This document shows, piece by piece, positions 45,657-54,879 of a DNA stretch of 64,000 nt. How positions within the stretch are numbered: the stretch's first letter is position 1; each line of letters starts with the position of its first letter. Position numbers and translations under genes: made by a program. The notes under the pieces were generated by a model. The model ran no database searches. It saw only the letters and a list, made by a program, of their open reading frames with translations, and had not been told where the DNA came from. This DNA comes from Flavobacteriales bacterium UBA1993 (GTDB lineage: Bacteria > Bacteroidota > Bacteroidia > Flavobacteriales_G > Salibacteraceae), in assembly GCA_002336485.1 (NCBI GenBank), contig DDCZ01000065.1, forward strand, positions 1 to 64,000, read 5' to 3'.

Positions 45657-47848
45657 GGTATATAATCATCATATTGACCCTAACCGCTTTGACAACCATT
45701 TTTGGAGAAGCCCATGCTCAGGAAGGGTTATACCCATTGATGTACAATGAGGTGCTGCGATCAAATTCGGCAGAACCACAAACGGCACATCGATCTATTA
45801 CTCGTAATCCATTTGTGTATGACATAGACACAATTGGTCTTCCATTTTTTGATGATTTCACACAAAATCGAATCAAAGTATATGACGCCGAGAAGGATGA
45901 AGATCGAATCACGTTAAAGGTGCTTTTCGGATTTGAGGTCAACGACCAACACCCAGTTACCATAGATCTAGTATTCGAAGAAACGTATTCAGTAACAAAG
46001 CCGATCAGCGGCGCCCTTCAATATGATGTGAATCCAACATTATATGTCACATATTACGATTCGGCTGGCGAACCAATTGGTCAGGACACGGGATGGACTA
46101 CCGTGATTACTGAATTTGATCAAAGTACTGGACTGGTCACCTATGACACAATTGCCGCGGAAACCACCTTGGTAAATACGTTTGACACCCTGTATGTAGT
46201 TGATGATGATCCATCACTCTGGGTCACCCCGGCCAATGAAGCAAATAGAGGTGGTGCATTTGTAAATAACTCTTTTTCGCAAAACACAATTACCTACGGT
46301 GTTGCAAGCTTCGATGGCACTGACGCGTTGGGCGTTCCATATGATATTACTTCCTCAACTTCGCAAGGCCCAGCAGACACGCTAGAGTCTAAACCTTTGC
46401 TTTTAAACTCAGAGATGGAAGATGTTTTTCTTACGTTCTTTTATCAAGCGGGAGGCTTTGGAAATGAACCCGAGGAAGAGGACACCTTGATGGTCGAATT
46501 TTTCAATGTTGAGACCGAACAATGGACGCATGTATGGAGCCGCTCAGGTGAATTAGATGAACCCGATGCTTGGAGTAATCAGGTTTGGTTGCGAGTTGAC
46601 GGAGCGGACTACCTTCAACCTGGATTTAAATTTCGATTTAGAAATTACGCCACACTAAGCGCTCAGATGGATTTATGGAACATAGACTATGTGCGCCTGC
46701 ATGATGGACGAGACAGCACCTTAGCTGACACCATTTCGGATGTCGCCTTTGTCGAGCCAACGTCTTCCTATACTGGAATATATACAAGCGTGCCTTGGAA
46801 ACATTATCTAGAGGACTATGCATCCTTGCAAGGAGCTGATGTAACCCAAACGCTACACAATCTCCATTTCGAAGAAACATATGTCCTTAGTCAGAATTTT
46901 GAAACCGTTGACGCAATAGGTCAAGTAGTGCATTCTTACACCACACTTGATCCAAACCTACCTGCCGAAACGGTCAAAACTCGAAGCTTTGGACTGCCAA
47001 GTGAACAGATATTCCCTGATAATGGTGATGATTTCGCCTTGTTTGAAACAATGTCTTGGTTTAAAATTCAGGGTGGCAACGACGAGTTGATTAACGATAC
47101 GGTAACTGCGACGCAGGGCTTTTACAACTACTATTCGTACGATGACGGAACAGCGGAGCAAGCCTACGCACTGACTGGCGCTGGACTTCAACTGGCCTAT
47201 GGATTCACAGCACCGGTTGGAGATTCGATTCGTGGAATTCATTTCAATTTTCCACAAGTACTGGAAGACAATGCCGAGGAGCTTTCCTTTGAAATAATGG
47301 TTTGGGAGGACACCGGGTCAAACCCAATTTACGTTTCGAGCTTCACAAGTGAGCCCCGATATTCGAACGGTAATGACTTCGTTCGATATAACTTGGAAGA
47401 GGCAGTGTATGTGGAAGGTGACTATCTTATTGGCTTCCGACAGATTGAACCGGAAAAAATCTATATCGGCTTTGACGTGAATACCGAGTCAAGCGATCGG
47501 ATTTATTACAAAAGTGGCAATCGATGGTTCGGTTCATCCTTTCTGGGATCGTTGCTGATTCGACCAGACTTTGGCGAGGACCCAACACTATCCGTTTCCG
47601 AGAAAACTAAGGAGCAACTAAACCTGAAAATATATCCTAATCCCTCCGACGGAATAATCCAATTCGAGGCTTCCAGTCCAGCAGAAATCAGCATTTACAA
47701 TTTACAAGGTGCAACTATATGGTCTGGACGAATAACTGGAAGTGAGAGATTAGACCTAAGCAACCAAGCCGCGGGCATTTACCTGATTCGCGCAATTGAT
47801 GAGCGCAATGGCGCGCTTAAGACCCAAAAACTAGTCTTAACGGACTAA
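45653..47848 (+). CDS. T9SS type A sorting domain protein of unknown function
   Basis: A 731-aa secreted protein. The signal peptide covers residues 1-22 (ending AHAQ). A long beta-rich region without a family I recognise follows; it contains segments like the MAM/concanavalin-type folds (FFDDFTQ, ending in RLHDGRDS). The C-terminal about 75 residues start KIYPNPSDG and form a T9SS type A sorting domain. It is translationally coupled to the PASTA gene by an ATGA overlap and lies 5 bases before the RluA-family gene. The surface cargo of this conserved housekeeping operon is unexplained. Confidence 0.8.
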   Translation: MRYIIIILTLTALTTIFGEAHAQEGLYPLMYNEVLRSNSAEPQTAHRSITRNPFVYDIDTIGLPFFDDFTQNRIKVYDAEKDEDRITLKVLFGFEVNDQHPVTIDLVFEETYSVTKPISGALQYDVNPTLYVTYYDSAGEPIGQDTGWTTVITEFDQSTGLVTYDTIAAETTLVNTFDTLYVVDDDPSLWVTPANEANRGGAFVNNSFSQNTITYGVASFDGTDALGVPYDITSSTSQGPADTLESKPLLLNSEMEDVFLTFFYQAGGFGNEPEEEDTLMVEFFNVETEQWTHVWSRSGELDEPDAWSNQVWLRVDGADYLQPGFKFRFRNYATLSAQMDLWNIDYVRLHDGRDSTLADTISDVAFVEPTSSYTGIYTSVPWKHYLEDYASLQGADVTQTLHNLHFEETYVLSQNFETVDAIGQVVHSYTTLDPNLPAETVKTRSFGLPSEQIFPDNGDDFALFETMSWFKIQGGNDELINDTVTATQGFYNYYSYDDGTAEQAYALTGAGLQLAYGFTAPVGDSIRGIHFNFPQVLEDNAEELSFEIMVWEDTGSNPIYVSSFTSEPRYSNGNDFVRYNLEEAVYVEGDYLIGFRQIEPEKIYIGFDVNTESSDRIYYKSGNRWFGSSFLGSLLIRPDFGEDPTLSVSEKTKEQLNLKIYPNPSDGIIQFEASSPAEISIYNLQGATIWSGRITGSERLDLSNQAAGIYLIRAIDERNGALKTQKLVLTD

Positions 47849-47853
47849 GATTC

Positions 47854-48900
47854 ATGACAGACTCAATAACGAATTCCGACGACGATCAAGATGATCAGTT
47901 CGAGCACCACAGTGTTGTTGCAGATCCGGGTCAGGCCGTACTAAGAATTGATAAATTCTTATTTGATCGATTGCCCGATACCTCTCGAAGCAAGATAGCG
48001 ATAGCGGCAAAAAATGGCAGCATCATCGTTAATGGCGAAAAGGTCAAGTCGAATTATAAGGTAAAGCCACACGATAAAATCTCGATTGTACTGCCCTATC
48101 CTAAGCGAGAATTCAAACTGATTCCAGAAAACATTCCGCTAAACATTGTGTACGAAGATGACGCCGTTATGGTCATCAACAAACCAGCAAATTTTGTTGT
48201 GCACCCAGGCCACGGCAATTTCGCTGGCACGTTGGTTCACGCGCTTGTTTATCATTTTGAAAACTTGCCGAAGAACAAAACAAATGAAAACTCGTTTCCC
48301 GGCTTGGTGCATCGAATTGATAAGGACACCACAGGTTTGCTCCTTATTGCCAAAACGGACGACGCGCTTTCGAAGATGGCCGCTCACTTCTTCAATCGAA
48401 CCATTGACAGGCATTATCTAGCCATCGTTTGGGGCGATGTGGAAGAAAATAACGGCACCATTGAAGGACATATCGGAAGGTCTATAAATGACAGAAAACG
48501 GATGGCTGTATTTCCGGATGGATCACATGGAAAGCACGCTATCACGCATTATGAAGTACTGGAACGGTTAGGATACGTAACCCTGATTCGTTGTAAACTT
48601 GACACGGGTCGAACACACCAGATTAGGGTGCATATGGCTCATATCGGTCATCCCATATTCGGTGATCCGAGATATGGTGGAAACAGAATTGTAAAGGGAA
48701 CTACTTTTTCGAAATACCGCCAATTTATCGACAACTGTTTCGCTATTCTTCCAAGGCAAGCGCTGCATGCAAAAACACTCGGATTTGAGCATCCAGTTAC
48801 CGGTGAGATTGTAAAGTTTGAAAGTGAACTTCCAGAGGATATGGAATTAGTTTTGGAGAAATGGAGAACGTATACTAAGTATACAAGCATAGAGCCTTAG
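47854..48900 (+). CDS. RluA-family 23S rRNA pseudouridine synthase (RluD-type)
   Basis: A 348-aa enzyme that isomerises uridine to pseudouridine in rRNA. The N-terminal S4 RNA-binding domain is at about residues 28-90 (RIDKFLFDRLP ... GSIIVNGEKVKSNYKV). The catalytic domain carries HRIDKDTTGLLLIAK, with the catalytic Asp in RIDKDTTG, and GRTHQIRVHMAHIGHPI. RluD specificity (positions 1911, 1915 and 1917) is likely, since rlmH, which needs pseudouridine 1915, is also in the window, but it is not proven. The 3' end shares a TTAG overlap of 4 bases with the convergent PorP gene. Confidence 0.93.
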   Translation: MTDSITNSDDDQDDQFEHHSVVADPGQAVLRIDKFLFDRLPDTSRSKIAIAAKNGSIIVNGEKVKSNYKVKPHDKISIVLPYPKREFKLIPENIPLNIVYEDDAVMVINKPANFVVHPGHGNFAGTLVHALVYHFENLPKNKTNENSFPGLVHRIDKDTTGLLLIAKTDDALSKMAAHFFNRTIDRHYLAIVWGDVEENNGTIEGHIGRSINDRKRMAVFPDGSHGKHAITHYEVLERLGYVTLIRCKLDTGRTHQIRVHMAHIGHPIFGDPRYGGNRIVKGTTFSKYRQFIDNCFAILPRQALHAKTLGFEHPVTGEIVKFESELPEDMELVLEKWRTYTKYTSIEP

Positions 48901-49898
48901 AATTTTGCGCACGGAATGAGAAACTTACTCCTCCTTCTCTTTCGTTTCTTCTTCTCGCTGGCTATCTCCCATTTAAGAGAAATTTCATGTGACCCACCGG
49001 AGTCGGTAATCAACTTGGAAATGGTTAAATCGTAAGAATATCCAAAAGCCAAATCCTTGTATTGAAATCCAATTAATGCTGCAATGGCATCGTGATTTGG
49101 CTGGGCATATGTGTTGTTCTTAAAGAGAGGCAGCCCTCGATAATAGAATCCCGCAGTGATGATCTTATATCGATAATACGCCCCAATATCGACTTGATCC
49201 CACTTTCCTTGAGCCTTATAATGAGCCACAGCCGTTACGCTCGAAATCTGCTGCTTTTTAACGTTTTGACTAATCACGAAATTGTACCCACCGTGCATAG
49301 AGAACCTCATCGGCAACCGGGCTTCGCCTTCTATCAAGCTTTGATTAGGCCGATTCAAATGATGAAATGCCATGCCTGCCCACCAATTTTTCATGTAACC
49401 TACGAGCCCAGTGCCGAGATCGGGATAGCGTACAGGCTCTGCCGAGAATGACTGATTTGAGTTCGACACTGGATTATCGTAAATGAGTTGATCACCAAAA
49501 ACCAAGTCAGTCTGATCTACGTTCCGAAATGTGTACGAAAAGTAGACTCCAGGCTTTAGTGCAAGCTTCCGACTCACACGAAGCGTATATGAATAGTGCA
49601 ATGCAATATTGGAAGATCGAAGCGCGGCGGTCCCAGCCCGATCTTGTTGAAGAGCCACTGCAAATCCACTATTGAGGGCATCAAGGTTATAATCAAATGC
49701 AGCTGCATAAGAGATAAACTTACCGGGCATTGCCGGCCATTGATTTCGATAGTTGATTGTGGCCCTCGCTTGAGTTGTGTTCCCCGCGAACCCATGATTC
49801 AGGTAAATTGGCGCCGCATAAAACTGTGTGAATTGAGGGTCTTGAGCCATCGAATTCAAAGCGCATAGAATGATCAATATGTTCGCAATCCACCTCAC
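48897..49898 (-). CDS. PorP/SprF family type IX secretion outer-membrane protein
   Basis: A 333-aa outer-membrane barrel protein. The signal peptide covers residues 1-18 (ALNSMAQ). The family start QDPQFTQFYAAPIYLNHGFAG is clear, given here as the landmark DPQFTQFYAAP, followed by repeated aromatic strands and a basic C-terminus (KKKRKRRRS). PorP/SprF proteins are needed to export and attach SprB-like adhesins through T9SS. The start is GTG at 49898, overlapping the PD40 stop by 4 bases (GTGA), so it is third in the adhesin operon. Unlike the two genes upstream it is intact. Confidence 0.93.
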   Translation of the reverse strand: MRWIANILIILCALNSMAQDPQFTQFYAAPIYLNHGFAGNTTQARATINYRNQWPAMPGKFISYAAAFDYNLDALNSGFAVALQQDRAGTAALRSSNIALHYSYTLRVSRKLALKPGVYFSYTFRNVDQTDLVFGDQLIYDNPVSNSNQSFSAEPVRYPDLGTGLVGYMKNWWAGMAFHHLNRPNQSLIEGEARLPMRFSMHGGYNFVISQNVKKQQISSVTAVAHYKAQGKWDQVDIGAYYRYKIITAGFYYRGLPLFKNNTYAQPNHDAIAALIGFQYKDLAFGYSYDLTISKLITDSGGSHEISLKWEIASEKKKRKRRRSKFLIPCAKF

Positions 49899-51304
49899 TC
49901 AGCGTCTGGATTCAAATCAATTTCGATGCTCGTTTCCCAAATTCCTTCATGGGGTTGATACTCTAATTCACGCTCAATTGCACCGGTTTCAGATCCGATA
50001 ATCTCGAGAATCCCCATCTCTCCTGGAAACATTACGATGATTATTTCTCCGTTTTCATTCACATTATAAATTCCAGTGGTTTCGCTAAAGTCTGGCAGAA
50101 ACATCGCGGCCTCAACTTCCTGGCCTTCGTATGACTCCAATTGGATTCGAACAATATTCGCAGAAACATTGAACCCGGGCAAATTGGCCTTAAACAAGTC
50201 GATATCACCTAGATTATCGGCTTTCGGTCGACTGAAATAAGCCAAGCCTCCAGACCAAGAAATGCTGATGTGCATATCGTCATCCGTGGTGCATAGCGGA
50301 CGTGCAAGATTCACCGGCTGCGACCAAATCGTATCGCGAATATGTTCCGACTTAAAAAAATCAAACCCACCTATGCTAGAAGGCCCGTTGCTTGAAAAGT
50401 ACAGTGTCCGCTCATCTGGAAGAATAAATGGGGATATCTCATCATATGGACCATTCACCGCGCTCCCAAGGTTTTGCGGCTCACTGAGATCTCCATTTCC
50501 GAATCGGACAATTCGATAAATGTCGAATCCTCCAAAGCCTCCTGGTCTATCGCTTGAAACATAATAGACGCCGCCATCAATATTCATTGATGCGGAGTTT
50601 TCAATGGCTTTACTGTTTATAGGGGAAGCTAGTTTTTTTCCCACTTTCCACTTGTTTTTATTGAAGTTTGCCGTCCATAGATCGCTCGATTCTAAGTCTC
50701 GGCTGGTACGAAAGAAGAGCATCTCACTAGCGTCAGCCTTTAAACCCACAGTAGCATCATTAAGCAACCCATTTACATCACCATCAACGGGCGTGGCGGC
50801 TGTCCAACCGGCTTCTGCTCTATTGGATACATAAATATTTTCATCAAACTCATCTTTCAGATCTTTGATCGAAGACGACTTCAATGGCCTGCGTGAAGTA
50901 AAGAACAGGATCGAGTCCTGAATCGGCACCAAGGGCGTGTGATCTGAATAGTCGCTATTCACATTAGGCCCCATTGACTCTATCAACACAGCTTGGGGTA
51001 CCTCTTGAGATATTAATGCATTATCCAGGTATGATTTTAATAGGTCAACTTCGGCCGGATTCTGATGGCTATTAACGGCGAGGTCAAGATACTTTTCTGC
51101 TTCGTGCAGGCGGTCCAGTTTTAAGAGCAATGCGCTATATGGAAGGTATGCAGGCGGGTAAGATTGTTTGCAAGATCTGGCCAGGTAAATTTCAGCATCC
51201 GCCTTATATAACGAAAGGTGCAAGGCAGACGCCCCCATGAGATAGTTGATCTTTGGCTCATGCGTATGAACATGGGATAATGGTTCTAACAACTTCCAGG
51301 TCAT
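49895..51304 (-). CDS. PD40/TPR T9SS-associated protein, main part of an interrupted gene
   Basis: A 469-aa open region starting at ATG 51304; a TTG one codon earlier is also in frame. Residues 1 to about 100 form a TPR-like helical repeat (YLMGASALHLSLYKADAEIY), then a PD40 beta-propeller with YFSSNGPSSIGGFDFF, YYVSSDRPGGFGGFDIYR and similar blades, then a beta domain. No OmpA peptidoglycan-binding domain follows, unlike many relatives. The frame continues upstream without shift into the signal-peptide segment at 51433, broken only by a TAA at 51314-51316. Alone, this part lacks a signal peptide and would stay in the cytoplasm. It overlaps the PorP gene by GTGA. Confidence 0.82.
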   Translation of the reverse strand: MTWKLLEPLSHVHTHEPKINYLMGASALHLSLYKADAEIYLARSCKQSYPPAYLPYSALLLKLDRLHEAEKYLDLAVNSHQNPAEVDLLKSYLDNALISQEVPQAVLIESMGPNVNSDYSDHTPLVPIQDSILFFTSRRPLKSSSIKDLKDEFDENIYVSNRAEAGWTAATPVDGDVNGLLNDATVGLKADASEMLFFRTSRDLESSDLWTANFNKNKWKVGKKLASPINSKAIENSASMNIDGGVYYVSSDRPGGFGGFDIYRIVRFGNGDLSEPQNLGSAVNGPYDEISPFILPDERTLYFSSNGPSSIGGFDFFKSEHIRDTIWSQPVNLARPLCTTDDDMHISISWSGGLAYFSRPKADNLGDIDLFKANLPGFNVSANIVRIQLESYEGQEVEAAMFLPDFSETTGIYNVNENGEIIIVMFPGEMGILEIIGSETGAIERELEYQPHEGIWETSIEIDLNPDAE

Positions 51305-51313
51305 CAAATAATC

Positions 51314-51433
51314 TTACACCTCATAAAAAGCCTCCGCTTCCTCCAGCACGCCTTCATCATTCTTAGACATTTGAGCGAAGCTCGTCTGAAACAAAAAAGT
51401 CAATATGAAAATTATACCCCCTGTTTGTCTCAT
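51314..51433 (-). CDS. N-terminal signal-peptide fragment of the interrupted PD40 gene
   Basis: ATG 51433 overlaps the PKD-adhesin stop by 4 bases (ATGA), as expected for the true start. Thirty-nine codons encode a signal peptide (about residues 1-21, ending TSFAQ) and the start of a TPR helix (EEAEAFYEV). The frame then ends at TAA (51314-51316), and the same frame resumes at once with DYLMTWKLLEPL. The two pieces together would make a normal 512-codon gene, so this is one gene with a nonsense codon at position 40. Confidence 0.85.
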   Translation of the reverse strand: MRQTGGIIFILTFLFQTSFAQMSKNDEGVLEEAEAFYEV

Positions 51434-54400
51434 CTAATAAGCGTTACATCTCCAACCTCAGAGAATTTCTGGCCATTCACGTATTTACCTTTCACTTTCC
51501 ACACGTATGCGTCTTGCGCGCATAGCTTACCTCGATAATAGCCGTCCCATCCTTGAGTAATTTCATGTGTTTCAAAAAGTAATTCTCCCCATCGATTGAA
51601 GATGCTAAGTATATATTCTTCCCCAACTACGCCAGTGAGAACGGGAAAGAAAATAGCGTTGTCTGCTGCCAAAGGATCGTAATACCCTCCAGAAGACCCA
51701 CCTAGACCTGGAGTGAATGCATTTGGTATTTCAATGGCCCCGACTTCCAGCGCAACAATCGGCACGACGGACTGAAAAGTATCAGTACACCCAAATTCCG
51801 TGAATGCGATCAAAATTGGATAGTATTCACCTCCGCGCAAGTAGCTTTTTTGCGGGTTTGCTTCAGTGGACTCTGTGCTATCACCAAAATCCCATAGGTA
51901 TGAATCGGCAAACAGTGAGTAATTGATAAATGTAACCGGACTCGGCACGGAGACTTCGGATGGGGAAGAAACAAAATTTGCCGTTGGCTGACTCTGAATC
52001 GAAACCGCCGCGACTATCTCTTTGGTATCTATTTCACCTCCTGGTCCTGTAACAGTTAGCTTCACGTCATAGGTTCCCGCAAATTGATAGGTATGTGTTG
52101 GCTCAAAACTGCTAGACGTTCCCCCATCACCAAATTCCCATAAGTATCCATCACCATAAATGGAATAGTTTGAAAATGTAATACTCACCGGAGCACAATC
52201 ATCAATCAGGGTATCAAATTGGGCGATTGGCAATGGCGGTTCAATAATGACCCGCTGAGAAGTGGTATCTTCACAATGTGGCGAATACGCCCTCAATTGA
52301 ATTCGATATTCTCCCCATGTACTATAGCTATGCGATACGGGAATTTGTGTTACGGCGGTTTGTCCATCGCCGTATTCCCAATTAAAAATCCAAGGGCCAG
52401 CAGCCGTCAAGTTCGTAATGGACACCGTTGAATCTGGATAGCGTTGCGAAAACGGAGTAGCCGTAAAAAGTGGTTCTGGCGTAGGGTGGACTAGTATATT
52501 AAATGTATCAGAATCTTCACAACCATAGGGCGATGTCGTTGTTAGGGTAACCTCAAAGTTCTCGTCTGCAATACCACTGGTTTCAAATTCATGCATTGGT
52601 TCATCCTCAAAGCTTATGTCTCCATCCCCAAAATCCCAGGAGTGCAGGGTTCCTCCTGTTGACAGGTTCGTAAACGTAACTTCAAATGGGCTGCACCCTT
52701 CATCTAGTCCAATAAACTTCGCCTCAACTTCCGGAAAAACTGTCATGGGCTTATCTATTGAATCAAGACATCCATAACTATTCTCGACGACAAGGAAGAT
52801 TTGAAACGTTTGCGGCGCTCCTCCCGAATTATTGAATGCGGTATCAATAATCGGATCGTTTATAATCGTCGGAATGCCCGAGTTAGTAAATCGCCATGTA
52901 TTGATTTCATTCTCTTCTGAGCTATTCGTAATGGCCACGGTCTCATTATCACATGATGGACTATCGTCAATCGTAAAGTTGGCATTTGGCTTAGGCAAAA
53001 CATCGACAACAATGCTTGTATCATCCTGACAGCCCTCAACAGATTCAACGACGAGTTCTACCGTGCGCTGAATCGACGTCGTACTTGCGTTATAATATGT
53101 ATGACTAGGGTTCTGAATCGACGAGACAAACCCATCATCAAAGTCCCAATCCCATTGAATTGCGTTGACCGATCCATCAATAAAATCCGCATTAAATGGT
53201 TGACATCCAGACTCGTTTACGCTAAATGAGGCGTGAATCCTTCTGTATACATCCACCGTCACTTGCGCTGTATCGGAGCACCCGAGGTTGGTTGTAGCAA
53301 TGACCGTTGGATTGTAGGTAATGGTATCGTTAGATGCATTTACAAATGTGTGCGTCTCGTTCACGTTTGTCGAGGTCAACACAGTGCCATCGTCAAAATC
53401 CCAGGCATAGCTATTGCCTCCAGTGGAACCGTTTGTAAACGTCACATCTAAAGGCTGACAGCCGGCAGAAATTGCTGGAGTCAAATTGGCTGTAGGTTTT
53501 GGGAATACAGTAAATACACCAGAGACAGTATCCATGCATCCGAACGATGAAGTAGCAATAAGCGTTACGGTGAATTGCTGATTGTTCGTTGTATTGTTTA
53601 CATATACGTGTGTTGGATTCGTGCCCGTTGATGTGGTATTATCTCCAAAGTCCCAACTATATAAGACAGCTCCGATTGCTACGGGAAACTGAACGGTAAG
53701 TGGGCTGCAGCCCGAATCTGGCACAATGTTGAAACCAAATAAAGGTTCGGGATATACGGTTATGGTTTCATTGGCACTGTCTACACAACCGTTGCTTCCT
53801 GTAACCGTGAGGGTCACGACATAGTTTGAAATAAACAAGGTTTGATTTTCAAATACATGTGAGGGGTTTTGCAGGGTACTGCCTAAGCTATCACCAAAGG
53901 ACCAACTCCAAGAAACCGCATTTTGAGATGAGTCTGTAAATTGAACCATCAACGGAGCGCAGTCCAGGGTGGCATTAGACGAAAAACTTGCAACCGGATT
54001 CCCGAGGACATTTATTGTATCGAAGGTGCTATCGAGACATCCAAACGCGGACTCAGTAATAAGCTTCACAACGAACAAGGTGTCCGTCAGCCCTGAATGG
54101 TTAAACACATGACTTGGCGAAGTTTGGGTGCTCGTATTACCATCACCGAAATCCCAAAAATATGTACTTCCAAAAACAGATTGATTTGTAAATGTGACAG
54201 ACAGCGGGGAGCAACCAATAGAATCAGATTCTTGAAATTGGGCAATCGGTCTTGGCTCAACAATAATTGTATCCGAAAGGGTATCAGAACAATAGGAAGT
54301 TGAAGCCACCAGTTGAATAATGAAGGTCCCCGAATCTATGTATGTAAAAAATGGATTTTGAATCGTATCCGTTGAATTAAGCGCGTCTCCAAAAGACCAG

Positions 54401-54879
54401 AACCACGTGTTAATAGGTCCACCATAACCTACGGTTGAGCTATCCGAAAACATTGCCAACTCATCTTCACAGACATTGTCGGCAGTGAAATCAGTAATAG
54501 GCGTATCGTAGACCGCGACGATTGCCGTGGTGGAATCGACACATCCATTGTTACTGGTTACCGTTAAAGTAATCACATGCTGCCCGGTCGTAACAAAGGC
54601 CACGGGCGGCGGATTCTGAAGACTGCTTGTATCTCCAGTACCAAACTCCCAAAAATAAGTTGCGGCCCCACTACTTGTATTTATAAACACAGCGTTGACG
54701 GTATCACAGCCCACACCAGGGCTAATATTTGCCGTAGCCGTAGGACTCGGAAGAATTTCAATAACCAATGTCATGGTATCGGTGCACGAGGCTGAACCGC
54801 CGGCCACGCTGGCAACAACGCTTACGGTGAAGGTGCCAGACGTAGTATATGTATGTGTTGATGTGGCTGGAAATGCCAT
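51430..54879 (-). CDS. PKD-repeat adhesin with T9SS type B (gliding-motility CHU) C-terminal domain, C-terminal part of an interrupted gene
   Basis: A 1149-aa open region made of about eleven PKD domains, each with a WDFGDG-type motif, and a final C-terminal domain (IPNAFTP ... LSIFNRWGELLFE ... GWDGYYRG ... DVTLIR). This is the gliding-motility-associated, T9SS type B sorting domain. The product resembles SprB-type surface adhesins. The ATG at 54879 directly follows a TAA and falls in the middle of a PKD domain, so it is a by-product: the same frame runs on from the upstream part (54880-55947). Without that part there is no signal peptide. The stop overlaps the PD40 start by ATGA. Confidence 0.88.
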   Translation of the reverse strand: MAFPATSTHTYTTSGTFTVSVVASVAGGSASCTDTMTLVIEILPSPTATANISPGVGCDTVNAVFINTSSGAATYFWEFGTGDTSSLQNPPPVAFVTTGQHVITLTVTSNNGCVDSTTAIVAVYDTPITDFTADNVCEDELAMFSDSSTVGYGGPINTWFWSFGDALNSTDTIQNPFFTYIDSGTFIIQLVASTSYCSDTLSDTIIVEPRPIAQFQESDSIGCSPLSVTFTNQSVFGSTYFWDFGDGNTSTQTSPSHVFNHSGLTDTLFVVKLITESAFGCLDSTFDTINVLGNPVASFSSNATLDCAPLMVQFTDSSQNAVSWSWSFGDSLGSTLQNPSHVFENQTLFISNYVVTLTVTGSNGCVDSANETITVYPEPLFGFNIVPDSGCSPLTVQFPVAIGAVLYSWDFGDNTTSTGTNPTHVYVNNTTNNQQFTVTLIATSSFGCMDTVSGVFTVFPKPTANLTPAISAGCQPLDVTFTNGSTGGNSYAWDFDDGTVLTSTNVNETHTFVNASNDTITYNPTVIATTNLGCSDTAQVTVDVYRRIHASFSVNESGCQPFNADFIDGSVNAIQWDWDFDDGFVSSIQNPSHTYYNASTTSIQRTVELVVESVEGCQDDTSIVVDVLPKPNANFTIDDSPSCDNETVAITNSSEENEINTWRFTNSGIPTIINDPIIDTAFNNSGGAPQTFQIFLVVENSYGCLDSIDKPMTVFPEVEAKFIGLDEGCSPFEVTFTNLSTGGTLHSWDFGDGDISFEDEPMHEFETSGIADENFEVTLTTTSPYGCEDSDTFNILVHPTPEPLFTATPFSQRYPDSTVSITNLTAAGPWIFNWEYGDGQTAVTQIPVSHSYSTWGEYRIQLRAYSPHCEDTTSQRVIIEPPLPIAQFDTLIDDCAPVSITFSNYSIYGDGYLWEFGDGGTSSSFEPTHTYQFAGTYDVKLTVTGPGGEIDTKEIVAAVSIQSQPTANFVSSPSEVSVPSPVTFINYSLFADSYLWDFGDSTESTEANPQKSYLRGGEYYPILIAFTEFGCTDTFQSVVPIVALEVGAIEIPNAFTPGLGGSSGGYYDPLAADNAIFFPVLTGVVGEEYILSIFNRWGELLFETHEITQGWDGYYRGKLCAQDAYVWKVKGKYVNGQKFSEVGDVTLIR

